This document shows, in pieces, positions 63,732-64,000 of a stretch of DNA of 64,000 nt. The stretch covers positions 82,178 through 146,177 of the forward strand of contig JAGCDJ010000020.1 in assembly GCA_017651185.1 (NCBI GenBank), written 5' to 3'. Position 1 is the first letter of the stretch; each line of letters begins with the position of its first letter. The notes under the pieces were generated by a model. The model saw nothing but the letters and a program-made list of their open reading frames with translations, made no database searches and was not told the origin of the DNA. This stretch comes from Bacteroidales bacterium (lineage in GTDB: Bacteria > Bacteroidota > Bacteroidia > Bacteroidales > ML635J-15). The position numbers were made by a program, and so were the translations under genes.

Positions 63732-64000
63732 GGACGAGGCAGGTTTCTATGCCTGCGGCGTTTGACGCTACGCTGTTTCTGTGGGCTAAAGTCCGTTTCT
63801 ATGTTTCAAGTAGTTTGATAATTCGATAATTTGATGATTCGATAATTAAAAAAAACGGAATGTCATCCTATATTTGCTGCGTAAAAATAAATGTTATTTT
63901 TATGTAGAAAAATGATTATTAACTTTTCAAACAGAAGGGGGAAAGGAATAAGATTAAAAAATGTCATTAATCTCCAAAGATTCTTCAGCATGCAAATCCC
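63732..64000. other. Intergenic region at the window end with repeat remnants
   Basis: No gene. It contains TTCTATGCCTGCGGCGTTTG-like sequence related to the element near 56616, and ATTCGATAATTTGATGATTCG-type AT-rich words near 63820-63846 like those near 23700-23880. Confidence 0.5.

Overview
The window is chromosomal DNA from a member of the Bacteroidota, most probably order Bacteroidales. Evidence: promoters of the TTTG-N19-TAnnTTTG type in front of many genes, almost no Shine-Dalgarno sequences, a complete porP-porK-porL-porM-porN (gldKLMN) type IX secretion (T9SS) operon, cargo proteins with type A and type B T9SS sorting domains, a lipidated TamL, and a gingipain-like C25 protease whose catalytic region closely resembles Porphyromonas Kgp. 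I see no phage, insertion sequence, CRISPR array or integrase; this looks like a stable chromosomal segment.

Layout. 0-5.4 kb: a small lipoprotein and recQ (minus), a CoA-type NUDIX hydrolase (minus), tRNA-Leu(GAG) and rpsA (plus). 5.8-22.8 kb: one uninterrupted minus-strand gene for a 5651-residue adhesin-like protein (CUB-like domains, PKD/SprB-type repeats, about 16 HYR repeats, SprB repeats, type B sorting domain). It is preceded by a GC-rich, probably structured leader and a 9-codon upstream ORF with a strong Shine-Dalgarno. 23.2-27.6 kb: tmRNA and the gingipain-like protease (minus). 27.7-31 kb: a TPR protein and a PorE-like TPR/propeller/OmpA protein. 31-38 kb: aroB-aroA, PBP1A (minus), topA. 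38.3-44.7 kb: the T9SS core operon. 44.9-48.4 kb: prs with a deoxynucleoside kinase, then a TPR lipoprotein. 48.4-54 kb: mutS2 and a DivIC/FtsB-like gene (minus), holA-gmhB-aminotransferase fold gene (plus), tRNA-Pro(TGG). 54-58 kb: DUF4293 membrane protein, rlmI with a conserved unknown gene, proS. 58.2-63.7 kb: a Tyr/His/Ser-rich lipoprotein, a FadL-like outer-membrane protein and TamL.

How they fit together: a large share of the window serves the outer membrane and cell surface. PorK/N form the periplasmic ring, PorL/M the energised inner-membrane motor, PorP is an SprF-type outer-membrane partner expected to serve type B cargo, and PorE probably anchors T9SS parts to peptidoglycan. The giant SprB-like protein (type B) and the gingipain-like protease (type A) are natural cargo. 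TamL and the FadL-like barrel belong to outer-membrane biogenesis and transport. The remaining genes are housekeeping.

The least explained signals are the leader and overlapping mini-ORF before the giant gene, the Cys-rich linker repeated through its HYR array, an aminotransferase-fold protein that seems to lack the PLP lysine, and the low-complexity Tyr/His/Ser lipoprotein.
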